A DNA stretch of 64,000 nucleotides from Mytilus californianus (lineage: Eukaryota; Mollusca; Bivalvia; Mytilida; Mytilidae): NCBI RefSeq assembly GCF_021869535.1, contig NW_026262668.1, forward strand, positions 73,119,558 through 73,183,557, given 5' to 3'. Both the position numbers and the translations under genes were made by a program. Positions within the stretch are counted from its first letter, which is position 1. Every line of letters starts with the position of its first letter. The notes under the pieces are model-generated. The model was not told where the DNA came from, searched no databases, and was given only the letters and a program-made list of their open reading frames with translations. This document shows, in pieces, positions 11,926 to 26,900 of this stretch.

Positions 11926-14900
11926 CTAAAAATAAAGGTTTGTATTATTAAAATAAAACAAATACCTAAGTGTCTCTAGCAAATTAACCACTCCAAAATC
12001 ATACTTTAAAAAATAATTTCTTCTAGCTACATTGTCTGATTGTGCCAATAGAAGTTTATCATCAGTTTTAAAACAAAGAATTCATGTAACATGTGTTACA
12101 ATTCTGTTTTTAGATAATTCAAGATAATGCTATAAGAGTGTTACACCAAAATTCATATAAGTGTAAGTCCATTTTTTGTAACTGCTAAGCTCATAGAACT
12201 ACTTAAATATTTTTTTAGGTAATGAAACCAGTATTGCACATTTGAACATATTTGGAATATAGCTTCAACTTCTACTGGAGAAATTTGGGTTTCAATGTTT
12301 AATCCCCCCCTCCACCCCAACTATTTTTTTAATTAGCTCCACAGAAATTTAACTGGAAAAGAAACTTGTTGACATATTTATGTCTTCATCTGGAAATAAT
12401 ATCTGTAGGTAGTTTAACAATACAACAACAATTTAATTTTAAGATCTTGAGTTATTTCCCTTACATATTTTTATTTGTGATACCAAATATGGTTGGTAGT
12501 AGCCTCTTAACAGATTAACTAGACTAGCATGTTGACCTCTAGTTGTATTTATTTTAGTATCATTGGGTTGCTGTCTCATTGATATATTCCCATATCTCCA
12601 TTCATTCATACATTTGTTGTAGTTATAACAATGAGTATTAATTTTCTCAAACTTTTTGTATTGCAATCACTTCTCGATCCATTGCTCATAAAATCTAATC
12701 ATCTGGTGCTGTATTGTTTCCTCAACCAACATCTGTCTAGTCAATGTATATCAATACATGACCTAAATCAAAAATGCAGCACAACTTAACGTACATATTG
12801 CACATGAAGTTTGAGTTTTAAGAAACTTTTCAGTATTTCTATTCATACCATACAAGCATGACAAGTTTCATTAAAATAATTGTTATTTTTTTTCTTGAAC
12901 AAATTTTTCAAATATATAACTTTTAAAGTTTACTTTAAATTAACATAACCACTTACCTGCTCAATTTTTTCATCCAACATTCTGAAGAATTCTAATTGAC
13001 TATTTGTAACCCTATCAAATAAACAAATTTTTTTGTTTTATAAATAAATTTTACTTTTCAAAATTACAAAAAAAAGTAACAAAGTTTTTAAAAAATAAGA
13101 AGATTAGGGACCTATCAAATATTGTAAGATGGAGGACAGACTCATAAGTTGAAGGACAGACTCATAAGTTGAAGGACAGAATCATTAATAGGACAGAAAA
13201 TAAATACAAGTAGAAGGACAGATAACACAAGGAAAAAGGAAAAAAAACAAAAGAGTAAACAAAACACTACAAAGACAAGAGGCACTCTAGAGCCTGAATA
13301 CCTCACTTTGTAACAATACTGTTGACACAGACGTATGTTTTGCCTGTATTTAATTTTGATAGTATAATACAAATATTGAAATTAAAATGGCAATACCTTA
13401 ACATGAAAACAATGAAAAACATTCAAAGTCAATGAACCATGACTGAAAGTGCAGGGTCAAATAATCTCCATGGAAACGAGGTGTGCAAATACTAATACAA
13501 CTGCATACAAATATCATTGACTTACCATTAACGGTTCATCTAAAACTGACCTAATCACAAACTTTAACATGTAAGCCATAGGGCCAGGTGAACTAAAAAC
13601 CAGATTAAGCAATATGAACCTTCCCAAAATCTGGGAGTAAACTCAGCTGCTCAAGAAGGGTAAGCAATTGTTCTCCACTAGTTGCACCTAACAAATTGCT
13701 TTTGACCAGTACAAGTCATGTGATAAGACATAAACAAGGAAAGAAGACTAAAGATTTCATTGTATTATGATGGGTTTCCTGAAAACAACATATAAATTCC
13801 TATTTTGTTGAAAATATAAATGGTTTGCTGGAAATATTTCACGAGAAGACTAGATATAAAACAATTTCTAAGATTCTAAAAACTTATTGGCTTCACCTTT
13901 TCTAGAATAATTATCATTTTTCACACAAACCACATGTTACATGTCAATGTTTGTCATTATCAATTTGTTCTTGTTTACATGTGAGTAAAATATGTGACAG
14001 TACAAAAAGAAGAATCTTGTTTAATATGTCCATCTTTAATTTTACAAAAAAAGTATACATGCATACAGTTACAAAATTCTTTATAATGTCGATGCTGTCA
14101 TGACTTGTGATAACACCAAATTAACTACCTTTTGTAGATATCATGGACATAATGCATTATGGGTAAAACATGAATAAATAAAATGAAGCACATAGAAACC
14201 TTATTAACAGAACCTCTCTGGTACTGAATATTTAGTTCAAATCGAATGTTGTTTGGATAAACAGGTTAAAATTGAATAAATTTCTAAAACGCACATTTAA
14301 GGTTCAGGGTTTAGTACTATACATGATATAGAAATTGTAGCACCAAGACATATAATGAAGGGACGTTGTCTTCGACTTAATTGTCTTGATTCTCAGAGAG
14401 AAAATGAGAAGAGGGGTGAATGATTTCCCAAGAATTAGTCACTAGATACTTAAATATAACTGAAAATTAAAAATAATACCGGTAATCATTTTACTTTTAA
14501 TTTATTACCTGAGAACTTGTGGGGCTATGCCCTTATTGCTAAATGGTTTAGATGCTGAGAACTTCTCCTGAAAATAAAAATAAAAATAAATATTCAAGGA
14601 AATCAAGACTGTTATTAAAACAATATCAAAGCACATATGTACTTAAGGCAAATGACCTGGACTGTGTTTCACAAAAGGTCATACAACTTATAAATGACCA
14701 GTTGAAAATCTTAACAAACTATACAAATAATTACTTGTTGTGAATCTTACAACCTTTTAAGAACCTCTTATTAGTCTAGAATTAACAATAGGGTTAAAGA
14801 AAATGTTTGACATGATTGACAAGTAAAAAAAATCAATGAGACAAAATGAAAGTCACAAAATAGCTTTGCAATCACCACAAAAACAAGAGGCAAACCTGTG

Positions 14901-17900
14901 CATGTATCATTCACCTGGTGAAGTGCCAGTCTGCTGATGAGGACCTTTATATGAACATATTAGTTATTCTTTGTGCTACTGATCATTATTGCACATTACA
15001 CTAGATTGTAGTTTTTAAGATAACAGAAAAAACTACAAAAACACTAAAAATCAACATTTCAGGGGCAACAACTACCAAACATGTTGACAGATTTTCTGAA
15101 ATGTTCAGAGTAGATAGATCTTGTCATGCTGATCATTTATGCATCTCACAATTTTAATCTAGATTATATAGTTTTCAAGATAGCAACAAAAGAACTGCTA
15201 AAATTGGATAAATTGTATTTCAATGGCAATAACTCCAAAAAAGGTTAGCAGATTTTTCTGAAACACATTTGTATTCAGGACAGATAGATTTTGTAGTCCT
15301 GATTAATTTTTGCAGTTTAACTTTTAACCTAGCTCCTATTGTTTTCACGATCACAGCCAAACACTGTGAAAATTGAAAAATAAATGGGGAATGTGTCCAT
15401 GGGACACAGATGATGCCCCTGCTTGCATATCCTATAAAGTTATAAAGGGACATAACTGAAGAACGGTAACAGTGATGCTACCCAAATTTGTTATTGATAT
15501 GAGTTTTGTAGTAATAAGTATTGTGTATAAGTTTCATAACATTTGGTTGAGGCAAACTTAAGTTTGAGAATGGAAACGAAAAAATTCAGCAATTTTTCCA
15601 TTTGTAAAGGGGCATAACTCTACAGTGGTTAAAGTGACACCACCAACATTCAAACTTGATCTGTATTTTGTGGTAATAAGCATTGTGTATAAGTTTCATA
15701 ACATTTGGTTGAGGCAAACTAAAGTTAGAGAACGGAAACCAACTTTGGGACGGACAGATAAGGGTAAACTTAACTTAATGCCCCCTCAGCTATGGCGGGG
15801 GCATGAAAATTACATTTTATATATATATATATATATATGCCATGATTTTATTGTAAAGAAAAGTTTAAAGATGACCAACAAAAGATGCTCTTTTGGCCAG
15901 TTGAGCTAAACAGGGCATGACACCATGAAAAGCATGACACCAAAGAGGCATGAAGTAGCTACATGGTATTTTGATTTTTTTGTACAACTTAAAATCATTC
16001 CATTCACCAAATATAGTTGACCTATTGATTATTGCTGCCACCTGATTAGCATCCCTAATTGGCTAAGACGTCTTTTTGAATTTCTTTATTATAAGATTTT
16101 TCTATTATTATTGTGAAAGTTAATTAGCCAATTAATACCTTTTGGTTGTTGTTCCAATCAAAATACTTTATAATGATCCCAAAATGCCAAACCTTCCCAG
16201 TGTGAATTCTATGTTTAAAGCAACACTTGTCAACAAATATGATCATAAACTTCATATATAAAATATCACTGACTACTAATCAATAATCCAAGAAGTAAAA
16301 ATAGATATTAATGTGCTTTTCATTTGTTAATGTGAACAGTAACTAGAGACTGCTATTTTAAGCAAATTTCCTTTAATTTTTAAAATGATTTGAATTTAGT
16401 AGTGTCACCTGCAAAAATAATCCACATTAAGGAACAAACATGTATATATGTATATTTAAAAAGAGTGAAAATTTTTTTTGGGTGCTGATCTATTGAGTTA
16501 AGCCATATGCATCTGATTTTTACGCTACTGTCCCAGGTTAGGGGAGAGTTGAATGCTCACAAATATGTTTAATCTTGCCACATTCTTTATGTGCTTGTCC
16601 CAAGTCAGAAGCCTGTAATTCAGTGGTTGTTCATGTGTGTCATACTAGTAGTTGTTTTTCGTAATTTGCTATAAATTAAGCTGTTAGTTTTCTCCTTTGA
16701 ATTGTTTCACTTTTTTCATGTCAGGGCCTTTGATAGCTACTATACAGTAGTGGTTTCTCTCATTGTTGAAGGCTGTACTGTGATTACTTATATCCACATC
16801 ATTTGAACTCTGGTTGATAGTTGTCTCATTAGCAATCATACCACATTTCCTCATTTTTATATTGAAAGCTGATTATGATTATTATCTTAAATGTTTTCTT
16901 TCAAAGGGTGTTTTAAATGGTAAGTTCTTATGTCAACAAAGTAGTCTGCATTGTTAATTTGAATATAATAGTAAGAACAAGTTTTTACTAAAATGAAGGG
17001 TTAACTTTATAATCAATAAATCATTTTCAAATGAACAATAGCATGTTATTTCTTATTCTAAAAAAAATCTTTAACACTGTGGGTAGATTTTAAAAATTTT
17101 ATGTCTCCTCTACCGTATGGGGAGACCCATTGTTTTGTCCATGCATCTATCTGTCTGTCCTATAAATTTACCAACAATACATGCCACAAAATTTGTTCAA
17201 ATTACTTTTCACCATATTTAATTTTACTGGTTTCCCATTGCCCATTTTAAGATATTTTAATAAATTGATTCTTGACAACAACTCCACACCATGTGCAATT
17301 TTGTAACTCTAACTTTTTTTTTCAGATTGATTTTTTTAGGGTTTCCCACAGCAAAACATGTGCTTAACCATTTTCACATTTTAGCAATATTAGTAGAGAT
17401 GTTTCATCATGCAAAATCTCCTACTACTGGTATTTCAAAGATTAGAATGGAGTCAAATTGGTTAGATATGCTCCATAAAATTTGATTATTTAAAAACATT
17501 TATTATTTATTGTATTTTGGATAGGAGGAAACAGGACCAAACTATGTTTTTTGTGTCTTAAACAAACTTCATTTGTCATTGTTTTGATTGAAAATGTGTC
17601 TACTTTCGTTAAATAGCTACCCAGTATTTTGTCAATAACAAGGCTTTATATATTGAGGTAGTAATAATTCATACCCTTCCTGTACCTGAAGCTCATTTAA
17701 TATAAAATTGCACTCTTGGTTTATTTTTAACAGAATCTTTGCCAACCAAATACGTATGAAAATAGCATAGAGAAAAATTCAACAATCCAGCAACCGTAGC
17801 CTTGTCAACAAACTTGAATGGTTGACACTTGTCATTATTTTTTTTGAAGCAACAAAACTTTCAAGTAACATTTTGTCATGAAACTACAAAGGAACTGATA

Positions 17901-20900
17901 ATTTTTTTTGTGAGAAACACACAGAAACATTCTTACTCCACCAGCTAGTAAATTTGATGTCTTCATGAGATGTTCTATTCTATTTTGGACTGAACAGTAA
18001 AAGACAGTGAGCTACAGTATTTTAGTTTGTTTTAACAAAGATTTTATGCTATTATATCACACTTGAGTGGTATTATGGTAAACTGACATTTCACTAGTAG
18101 GTCATGCCTGTCAAGTTAAACACAATTTGCAAATAAATTCACTCTAGTTTCATAAACTTAGCCAAGCATGCTATCAATTCCATCACTGAGATTGCTGAAT
18201 GCATCATTATTGTAAATTTCACTATTTCATTGTTAAAAATAAAGTTGCATTTTCAAACAAACTGCAAAAATTCAATACACTCAACATACAATCCATTTTT
18301 GTACAGTAACCAGAATGCCCATGCATCAGTATAGCCACATATATAGAAAGTCTCTCAAAATACTTTTCAACTGTAATGTCTTGAAAAAAAAGGACCAGGC
18401 TGAAATTCATGATGCATAGGTATGATTCCAACCTCTGATTTCAGATATATCGGAAGACTTGCTATCAGATGCATTTACATAAATCATTTCACACAAACTA
18501 ACATACCCTGAAATAATCAATGGTCTTTACCGGTACCTATAAAGGATACAAACTCACATGTGACATTTTCAAACAATTCTAATATATAGTACAAAGGAAT
18601 ACAAAATTTATTCTAAGGAAAAAGTTGGGTTCTTGAAAATCAGAGTATATTGACTTAAAGGTTTTAGCTTTTCTACAGGTCACAAGATCAAACTTGCATT
18701 CTTGGAGATCAAAAAACATTTATACATTCATTTAACCTATATTGCTCCCAATATATTCATGTTTGATTTTAATACTAGAGGCTCTAAAGAGCCTGTGTTG
18801 CTCACCTAGGTCTATGCACATCTTCAACAATGTCCACTCCAACATTGTAGACTAGAATATATTTTAGGTCTAAAACCTCTTGTTGTTGATCTTGTATAAC
18901 TGTTCCTTTTCCTGTTTACAATTTCTCTCTCTCCTATAGTTATGCCCCAAAAATGGTAATTTAAGGGCAATGACTCCTATAGGTAGACAACTGACAAATT
19001 CATCTTTGCTGTTCTATTTTCAGATCTTGTATTGCTGATCATTTTTGCTTTTTAAATGTTACAGTTTATCTATCTATAACAGTTTTCAAGATAATAGGCA
19101 AAAAGGCAAAACAAAATGATAAAAAGTATTATTAAAGGGCAATAACTCTATAAAGAGTTGTCTAACAGTTTTGTCCATGTGAATCATTAGTAAATCTTAC
19201 ATTACTGATAATTTTTGCTATTCAAATTTCTATTATAGTTTTTAAGGTAAAATGCAAAACCACAAATAAATTGTAAAAATTATTATTCAAGGGCAATAAC
19301 TCCTATAAGGAGTCAACTGTCTATTTTAACTATGTAAAATATTATGTGTAGATCTTGTCCTGCTGATAATTTTTACCATTTAAAGTTTTTCTCTATCTGT
19401 TACAGTTTTTAAGATAAAAGACAACAAGAGGCTGTCGAGTGACAGGCTGACAGCAAACTGGATTTTCCTGCAGAGGTCGAACCCTGAACATTTGAGCAAG
19501 TATGGAGTATGGACACAACATTTAAGCTGAAAACAGCTCTGAATTTGGATTGTGCTTGAATATTTGACACAGCATAGGTTTGTGACACTAAATGATTGTG
19601 GTCAAAGAACTGAAAAATTTGAAATTGAACATTTACCTATTATGGTCCAATATCCAAAATCTAAGTACATTGTTAGAATCAGCATATCAAAGAACCCCAA
19701 GAATTCAATTTTTGATCAAATAAAACAAAAGTTTAATTTAGGACCCTTTGGACCTCAATGTGGTATTATCTAATTAATAATGAAAATAAATACAGGTTTA
19801 GATTCAGCATTTCAAAGAACCTTATATATATTCAATTTATGTTGAAATCACACACAGTTTAATTTAGGACCCTGATTTTGACCAACTTGAAAACTGGGCC
19901 CAAATTCAGAAATCTAAATATGTTTATTAATAGACAATATAGGTCTAGCTTTTAAAGGAGTTCACTTCATAAAAATATATATAGCATTAAAAAAATTAGT
20001 TTTTACAGAATAACAAACAAACTTACCACAAAATTCTTCTTTCAATTTTACCAAAGAAAAGAAAAAATAAACTGCTTCGCCGAGCGCAGCTGGATATGAC
20101 CGCAGAGGTCCAACCCTGAATAGTTGGGGCAAAAATGGACACAATATTCAAGCTTGATACAGGTCTGAATTTGGATTGTAATTAAATATTTGACACATTA
20201 TAAGTTTCTGACACAGAATAAATGTAGTCAAAGAACTTAAAATTTGATATATGATTTGAATTTATATTCAATTGAAGATTTCTGCTGTTGTGCAATACTT
20301 AGTAAATCTGTTTTCAGACTATATACAAAGAATTAGCAATTGTGACCCCCAATTTTTCTTTGGAAAACCAACAATTTCTTAAATCTTGAAGAAATAAAAT
20401 TACCCCCCCCCCCCCAAAAAAAAATTGTTTACCACCCCCACCCCCTTTTTTCCAAATTTACCCCCCTTTAAAAAAAAAAAAAAACAATTGAAGAAAATTA
20501 TCTTTTTGTAAAATATGGTACAACTTAAGAGACATCAATACACTTAAATACAAGTTACTGTCTGAAAACTAGAAAAATTCTTGTTTTTGACCCTTTTCGG
20601 CCCCTTATTCCTGAACAATTTGGGCAATTACCCCGAACATGAATCCCAACCTTTAAATTGTGGTATTCAATCTTGTGGTACAATTTTAGAGCAATCAAAA
20701 TACTTATACACAAGTTATTGTCCTGAAACTAGAAAAATGCTTGTTTTGGGCCCCTAATTCCTTAACGGTTGGGACCATCACCCCCAAAAACAATCCTAAC
20801 CTTCCTTTTGTGGTATTGAAACTTTTGGTAAAATTTCATAGAGATCCATACACTTAAACTTAAGTTATTGTCTGGAAACCAAATTTCTTCGGACGATGAC

Positions 20901-23900
20901 GATGACGACGACGCCAATGACGACATGATAGCAATATACGACCCAAAAAAATTTTTTTTGTGGTAATAACAAATACAAAATTTTATTTATCATTAATACA
21001 ATGTCTTTTTAAAATCTATAAAACTTATCTGTAATGATCTTCAAAATGCCTAAAAATATAGCTTATAATCATAAGCACTTAGGAAACAGAAAATTTTCAA
21101 ATAAATATGTCACTCCAATTATAATTCTGAGATAAGACATTTACCATATGCTTTGTGGTAATCTGATAACAGGAGAAAATTATTTAAAAACATTAGTGTA
21201 ATCAGACGTTATATATATATAATTAACCATTTCTGTACAAGGAGGAATAACTCAATCACATTATAAATACCACTTTTGGATATATAAAAGGGCGATAACT
21301 CAACAAGGAGAAAAGCTAAAATCGTGAAAATTGAACTTGACCTTCTTTAGTCACAGGAAACAACATATCGAAATTTGAAAAAAATTCATCAAAGCATTTT
21401 CATGTTATTGAACGGACACTGTTTGGCAGCCGCCAGCCCGCCGTACATGACCAAATCAATAACCGATATTTCTTCGAAAATCCAGTTTAAAATGAAAAAA
21501 AAAATGATGAAATTCGTCATTTAAGGGCTGACTCCTGTACGAAGTCATCTGACATATTTGATGTAAATGGACAGAAGGTAGATCTGATCATTCTGACCAT
21601 TTCTGCCCAGTAAGATTTACTCTATCTATAGCAGTTTTCAAGATAAAAGACAATAAAAGAGTGTGTCCATGGGACACAGATGCCCCCGTTTGTAAATATG
21701 CAAGAGTCAATGTACTTATTCAAACTTAATGACATTTTGTTTTCTTTGAAACTAAATGTGGAAACTGCAAATTCAGCAATTTTTCCATTTATTAAGGGAC
21801 ATAACTCAAGACGGGTGAAAGTGATGTCACCCAATTAAAACTGGATCTGTGTTTGGTGGGAATAGGCATTGTGTATAAGTTTCATTTGGTTGAAGGATAG
21901 TAAAGTTATAGTAAGTCAACGGCAAAATATAAGTATGCACATCACATTATAATTGTTTTTGAGTTATGACCTCTTACTCATGCATTATTTGTGCTGTAGC
22001 GTCAGTTTTGATCTAATTTTTCCATAATTTATAACAGTTGTTAGCACAATTTACTTTGGCCGCAATCCATGATCCAGAAAATTTTTGTTTGTAGGGATTC
22101 AATATTAACCTTGGCACATTTTCTAGTAACAGAATATTTGGGATGGTGGGTTGCGGCCACAGTTTTTCTAAATCTTTTATGTCAGAAAAACGACAAAATC
22201 ATTAAATTTGGACAATATATCTAAAATGTGCTGATTTTGGAGTCTTTTATGTACTATCATGAAGAGATTTGTTTTACCTAGCACTAAGGCTTTTGGAATA
22301 GATTCATTTCAGAACTAGATTGTGGCATTTTTGATATTTTTTGATAAAGTTGAAGTTCAAGGCCATATTTTTCCAAATGTGAACCTTGTCCTTTTGTCTC
22401 GTTTGAAAAACAACATTTCATTAAAAGCAACATGCTCAGTACATTGTTGCAATTGAAAATCTTACATTAATAGAACAAAAAAATGATAAATGTGTAAAAA
22501 GTTGAACATATTTTGGGAATGTGTTAATGAAAACCTTTATTTTAAACCATACAAAAGCCACTCATAATAAAAGTATACTAGCATTGATTCAGCAATTTCA
22601 AGTGCAAATGTGGATAATTGAACAGTTTCAACAGTTTCTATAAAACATAAAAAAAACTTTGTCTATCTAAGTCACATGTTATATAAAACTGTTCCTTCTA
22701 AGTCCAAAAAAACAGTTTTATTTTTTTAATCCAAAGATGGAAATGTTTAATAATGTTAAATATTTTGTATTAAACTCATTCAATAAAAAAATTGGTAACT
22801 TTGATATTTCTATAGCAGCTTTGTTTTGTCAACATTTCTTTCAAAATACACATATCATGTGGAATAAAATGCTTCGCTGGGGCGCAGCTTGATACGACCG
22901 CAGAGGTCAAACCCTGAACAGTTGGGGCAAGTATGGACACAACATTCAAGCTTGATACAGCTCTGAATTTGGATTGTTATTAAAAATTTGACACAGCATA
23001 GGTTTCTGACACAGAAAGAATGTGGTCCAAGAACTTGAATTTTTTTAATTTACCTATTATGGTCCAATGTCCAAAATCAAAATACATGGTTAGATTCAGC
23101 ATATCAAAGAACCCCATATATTCAATTTTTGTTGAAATCAAACAAAGTTTAATTTTGGACCCCAACTTGGACAAACTTGAAAACTGGGCCCATAATCAAA
23201 AATCTAAACACATGTTTAGATGCAGCATATCAAAGAACCCCAAGAATTCAATTTTTGCTATAATCAAACTAAGTTTAATTTTGGACCCTTTGGACCTAAA
23301 TGTAGACCAATTTAAAAAACGGGACTTAAAATTAAAAATCTAAATACATGGTTAGATTTGGAATATCAAAGAACCCCAATAATTCAATTTTTGATGAAAT
23401 CAAACAAAGTTTAATTTTGGACCCTTTTGACCTCAATATGAACCAATTTGATAGCGGGGCCCACAAATAAAAAATCTAAATTCATGGTTAGATTCAGCAT
23501 ATCAAAGAACCCCATATATTCAATTTTTGTTGAAATCAAAAAAAGTTTAATTTTGGACCCCAACTTGGACCAACTTGAAAACTGGGCCCATAATCAAAAA
23601 TCTAAACACATGTTTAGATTCAGCATATCAAAGAACCCCAAGAATTCATTTTTTGCTAAAATCAAACTAAGTTTAATTTTGGACCCTTTGGACCTCAATG
23701 AAGACCAATTTAAAAAACGGGACTTAAAATTAAAATCTAAATACACGGTTAGATTTGGCATATCAAAGAACCCCAATAATTCAATTTTTGATGAAATCAA
23801 ACAAAGTTTAATTTTGGACCCTTTTGACCTCAATATGAACCAATTTGATAGCAGGGCCTACAAATAAAAAATCTAAATACATGGTTAGATTCAGCATATC

Positions 23901-26900
23901 AAAGAACCTCATATATTCAATTTTTGTTGAAATCAAACAAAGTTTAATTTTGGACCCCAATTTGGACCAACTTGAAAACTGGGCCCATAATCAAAAATCT
24001 AAATACATGTTTAGATTCAGCATATCAAAGAACCCCATATATTCAATTTTTGTTGAAATCAAACAAAGTTTAAATACTGGACCCTATCTTGGACCAACTT
24101 AAAAACTGGGCCCATAATCAAAAATCTAAACACATGTTTAGATTCAGCATATCAAAGAACCCCAAGAATTCAATTTTTGTTAAAATCAAACTAAGTTTAA
24201 TTTTGGACCTTTGGACCTTAATGTAGACCAATTTAAAAAACAGGACCCAAAATTAAAAATCTAAATACACGGTTAGATTTGGAATATCAAAGAGCCCCAC
24301 TAATTCAATTTTAGATGAAATCAAACAAAGTTTAATTTTGGACCCTTTTGACCTCAATATGAACCAATTTGATAACGGGGTCCACAAATAAAAAATCTAA
24401 ATACATGGTTAGATTCAGCATATCAAAGAACCCCATATATTCAATTTTTGTTGAAATCAAACAAAGTTTAATTTTGGACCCCAATTTGGACCAACTTGAA
24501 AACTGGGCCAAAAAATCAAAAATCTAAATACATGTTTAGATTCAGCATATCAAAGAACCTCATATATTCAATTTTTGCTAAAATCAAACAAAGTTTAATT
24601 TTGGACCCTTTGGACCTTAATGTAGACTATTTTGAAAACTGGACCCAAAATTAAAAATCTAAATACACTGTTAGATTCGGCATAACAAATAAATAAATGT
24701 GATCGAAGATTTTACAAATCTAATGCGCCATACTGTGCAATTAAAGATTACTTCTTGAAATTTTTCAATATTTGAAATTTGAAAAAAAAATAATATTTGA
24801 AGAATAATTCTTTTTAAATTCTGAAATCTGAAATGACAAAAAATTGACCCCCCACAATTTCTTTTTATCCCCCCCCCCCCCTTTTTTCCCCCAAAAAATT
24901 CTTTCCCTCAAGATATGGTCATAATCTCAATTCAAATTTCCAATGGAGTTGGAAACCATAATTACCCATTTAAATTTACCATAGTGCTAACTTAATCTAT
25001 TTTATAATAGAATTAAAAATATAGTGTCAAATCTTTCATATGGATTTTTTTGTAAAATAAAATGATGCAACATTTGCAGATATTTTTACTGGTCTTCCTT
25101 TATAAATATGCATTTCTTTAAACATAATTTAAAAGCAGTGTAAGGGAAGTAACCAAAACGTTGTATTTGGATTACCTCCCTTACACTGTTTTAAATTATC
25201 TTTATTGTTCATTAACCATTACTTTATACATAATTTAAAAGCAGTGTAAGGGAGATAATTTCAATGATGTATTTGATTTATCTCCCTTACACTGCTTTAA
25301 ATTATGTTTTGTACTAAAGTATTTGTCCATTAACCAGGACAACCTTGTTTTTCCCCCTTTTTTGCCCCTAATTCCTAAACGGTTTGAGCCATAACCCCCC
25401 AAAGCAAATCCTAACCATCCCTTTGTGGTATGGAAACTTGTAGTATAATTTCAGAGAGATCCATACACCGTTCCACAGTTATTGTCTGGAAACTAGAAAA
25501 TGCTTATTTTTGGCCCCTTTTTGGCCCCTTATTCCTTAACTGTTGGTACCATAACCCCCAAAATCAATCCCAACCTTCCTTTTGTGGTATTTAACCTTAT
25601 GGTAAAATTTCAAAAAGATCCATTCACTTAAACTAAAGTTAGAGTGCGAAAACCAATGTGTCTTCGGACGACGACGCAAGACGACGACGACGACGACACC
25701 AGCGTCATACCAATATACGACCACAAAATTTTTTTGTGGTCGTATAAAAAGTTAATATGCCTAGCTCATAATGCTTTTTAATTCATTCATGTAGATGTGA
25801 TTGGTCAGTTTTTTTATAATAATTATGGTGTTTACTTTTTCAGGCAAACAATAAGTATTCAAATGGTCTTGATGTGTTTTATAACCTTTGAAACAATATT
25901 CAAAACATATCAATAAGACTTTTTTTAATAGCAGTCATTCCTCTCTTTCTAATACCCACAACATTTTTTTTTATTGAGATGACATTTTTCATTAGTTGCC
26001 AAGTTTAAATGGCATGAATTTATAATGAAACTAGAAAAAAATGTTCAATCCATTCATAATTGGTGTTCTGAAATGTCAAAGCTTCTTGCATAAGCATAGT
26101 ACCCGTAATAAATAAAAACTCTTTCTCAATGTTATAGCCACAAAGACCTCCCCAGTCAAATGAAAGTAATCAAGTAATACAGGTTGTTTTTTATAATATA
26201 AAGAATGACAACATACATATGCTTTATCCTGAGAAGAAATATTAAAGTTGGGCTGCTGTAGAGCACCATTTGTGTTTACAGCTGGTGTACATCTTCTGGT
26301 ACGCGATTTTGCATTTTCCAATTCTGCATCGCTGGGGTTAATGGAATTTTTATCTGTAAAAGAAATTTCATACGTTGATACACAAAAAGCATAACACTAT
26401 TTTACTGATGAGACAGGAGGTTCTTAAAACTGTTTCAAACAATGATCAAACTTATGTATGTGTCTACTTATCTTATGTATGTGTCTACTTATCTTATGCA
26501 TGTGTCTACTTACCTTATGTATGTGTCTACTTACCTTATGTATGTGTCTACTTATCTTATGTATGTGTCTACTTATCTTATGTATGTGTCTACTTATCTT
26601 ATGTATGTGTCTTAATCTTATGTATGTGTCTACTTACCTTATGTATGTGTCTACTTATCTTATGTATGTGTCTTTATCTTATGTATGTGTCTTAATCTTA
26701 TGTATGTGTCTACTTATCTTATGTATGTGTACTTATCTTATGTATGTGTCTACTTATCTTATGTATGTGTCTACTTATCTTATGTATGTGTCTTAATCTT
26801 ATGTTTGTGTCTACTTATCTTATGTATGTGTCTACTAACCTTATGTATGTGTCTACTTACCTTATGTATGTGTCTACTTACCTTATGTATGTGTCTACTT

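Larger units (their letters stand above)
22863..25750 (+). mobile_element. H4 element, long composite form (2.9 kb)
   Basis: Starts with GCTTCGCTGGGGCGCAGC and GATACGACCGCAGAGGTC; ends with a perfect hairpin followed by TAAAAA. Between them lie the lead (GTTGGGGCAAGTATGGACAC), a 1.6-kb internal tandem array, a poly-C tract (24847-24900), two palindromes, GGCCCCTTATTCC units and a GACGAC tract. The 5' TACGACCGCA is inverted in the 3' GTGGTCGTATA. No enzyme is encoded, so it is non-autonomous. It sits in intron 2. Confidence 0.65.

Noticed and set aside
13522-13545. A 14-nt minus-strand exon between CAGTTTTAG and GTAAGTC
   Set aside because: Exons 3 and 4 already join in the correct phase (AG|G). 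Adding 14 nt would break the reading frame.
20030-20050. CTTAC sites near 20030 and 45488 as splice donors of a duplicated minus-strand exon
   Set aside because: No matching acceptor or coding frame. The duplication is explained by a repeat interrupted by H4 and H1.
23020-24102. Frames of 85-139 codons with KNPIYSIFVEIKQSLILDP repeats
   Set aside because: They lie in the internal tandem array of an H4 element. Frames are open on both strands and break between units.
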